In this document: positions 41,527-41,748 of the stretch, in pieces
How positions within the stretch are numbered: the first letter of the stretch is position 1
Layout: each line of letters begins with the position of its first letter
DNA from: Desulfobacterales bacterium
GTDB taxonomy: Bacteria > Desulfobacterota > Desulfovibrionia > Desulfovibrionales > Desulfothermaceae
DNA: 41,748 nucleotides
NCBI GenBank assembly: GCA_027064715.1
Contig: JAMOPG010000136.1
Location: forward strand, 1 to 41,748
Reading direction: 5' to 3'
The notes under the pieces: model-generated
What the model was told of the DNA's origin: nothing
Databases searched by the model: none
What the model saw: the letters and a program-made list of their open reading frames with translations, nothing else
Program-made: the position numbers and the translations under genes

Positions 41527-41748
41527 TCAATCCCGAAAAAGATTAAACAGCAAAGAATCTTTTTGTATAAGCATTGCTTTCCCAAGTCCTGTGCCAGCTC
41601 CAATTATGCTTATAATAGTGGTATCTTTAGGATTCGGACCACTTAATTTTGTTGCATCCCTTCCAGCAGGAGTTAAAATTGAATATGCCTGGGCAACAAA
41701 GTCATTTATAAGATATGAATTTTTTAATATCCCTTTACTAACTACTGT
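41527..41748 (-). pseudogene. Glucokinase-like fragment (5' cut by window edge, C-terminus lost)
   Basis: From the window edge, 73 codons on the minus strand read YLINDFVAQAYSIL and later IISIIGAGTGLGKAML before a TGA. NDFxAQA and GxGTGLG are hallmarks of the bacterial glucokinase family (PF02685), where the Asp is catalytic and the glycines bind ATP. In the family about 150 more residues should follow GTGLG, including the substrate-binding EGGH part. Here only LIQKDSLLFNLFRD remains, so the protein appears truncated. The frame continues after the TGA for 21 codons (LEIENKYKLLKIVKPEKEER) without family resemblance. An ATPase of the same fold with another role cannot be excluded. Confidence 0.6.

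Noticed and set aside
1-41748. tRNA genes, rRNA genes, CRISPR arrays and known riboswitches
   Set aside because: Reading both strands I found no T-arm/acceptor pattern, no regularly spaced direct repeats and no recognised aptamer core. A covariance-model scan would be decisive and could still find a divergent RNA.

Overview
The window reads as chromosome of an AT-rich, probably thermophilic, anaerobic bacterium using the Wood-Ljungdahl pathway. The evidence is a carbonyl-branch operon of the bacterial CODH/ACS type (acsD, acsB, acsC, acsE, two RACo-like activators, two CooC-like ATPases), folD beside it, and genes for the hyperthermophile solute di-myo-inositol phosphate (DIP). A sigma-54 activator, a DUF3786 gene and a TrmD/RNA-methyltransferase fusion point to a thermophilic sulfate reducer of the Desulfobacterota kind. 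This placement is inference: there is no rRNA or dissimilatory sulfur gene in the window.

Layout. 1-2.5 kb: tail of a PD-(D/E)XK nuclease-type protein, then three minus-strand envelope proteins with FlgO-like domains. 2.6-10.1 kb (minus): sigma-54 activator, aminotransferase, ffh, rpsP, khpA, rimM, trmD fusion, dedA and a small, apparently frameshifted gene. 10.3-18.0 kb (plus): larB, then the DIP unit (inositol-1-phosphate synthase, fused cytidylyltransferase/DIPP synthase, HD hydrolase, AlkP-superfamily enzyme) and a UvrD/PcrA helicase. 18.0-20.8 kb: a decayed four-helix-bundle gene, amrS and rarA. 20.8-24.1 kb (minus): DUF3786, icd and a pseudo-receiver/TPR protein. 24.1-36.35 kb (minus): the acs operon, with a clear sigma-70-type promoter (TTGACA, 16 bp, TATAGT) at its head and a hairpin terminator after acsE. 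36.5-38.9 kb: RRM protein, GT9 glycosyltransferase, folD. 38.9-41.7 kb: accessory DNA with a decayed IS200/IS605 tnpB whose right-end hairpin abuts folD, a 17-bp inverted-repeat element, a GC-rich foldable segment, a HEPN-like gene with two unknown genes upstream (one frameshifted), and a truncated glucokinase fragment at the edge.

How the genes work together. FolD supplies folate C1 units, AcsE moves the methyl group to the corrinoid protein AcsCD, RACo-type proteins reactivate the corrinoid, AcsB condenses methyl, CO and CoA, and the CooC ATPases probably serve nickel insertion. The catalytic CO dehydrogenase subunit is not in the window. The DIP cluster holds the two known biosynthetic proteins plus two phosphoester hydrolases, either of which could be the missing last-step phosphatase. 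The other points most worth a second look are the tandem RACo pair (one without its ferredoxin domain), the PrmA-like methyltransferase inside the acs operon, two degenerate receiver domains, and the accessory tail at 38.9-41.7 kb.
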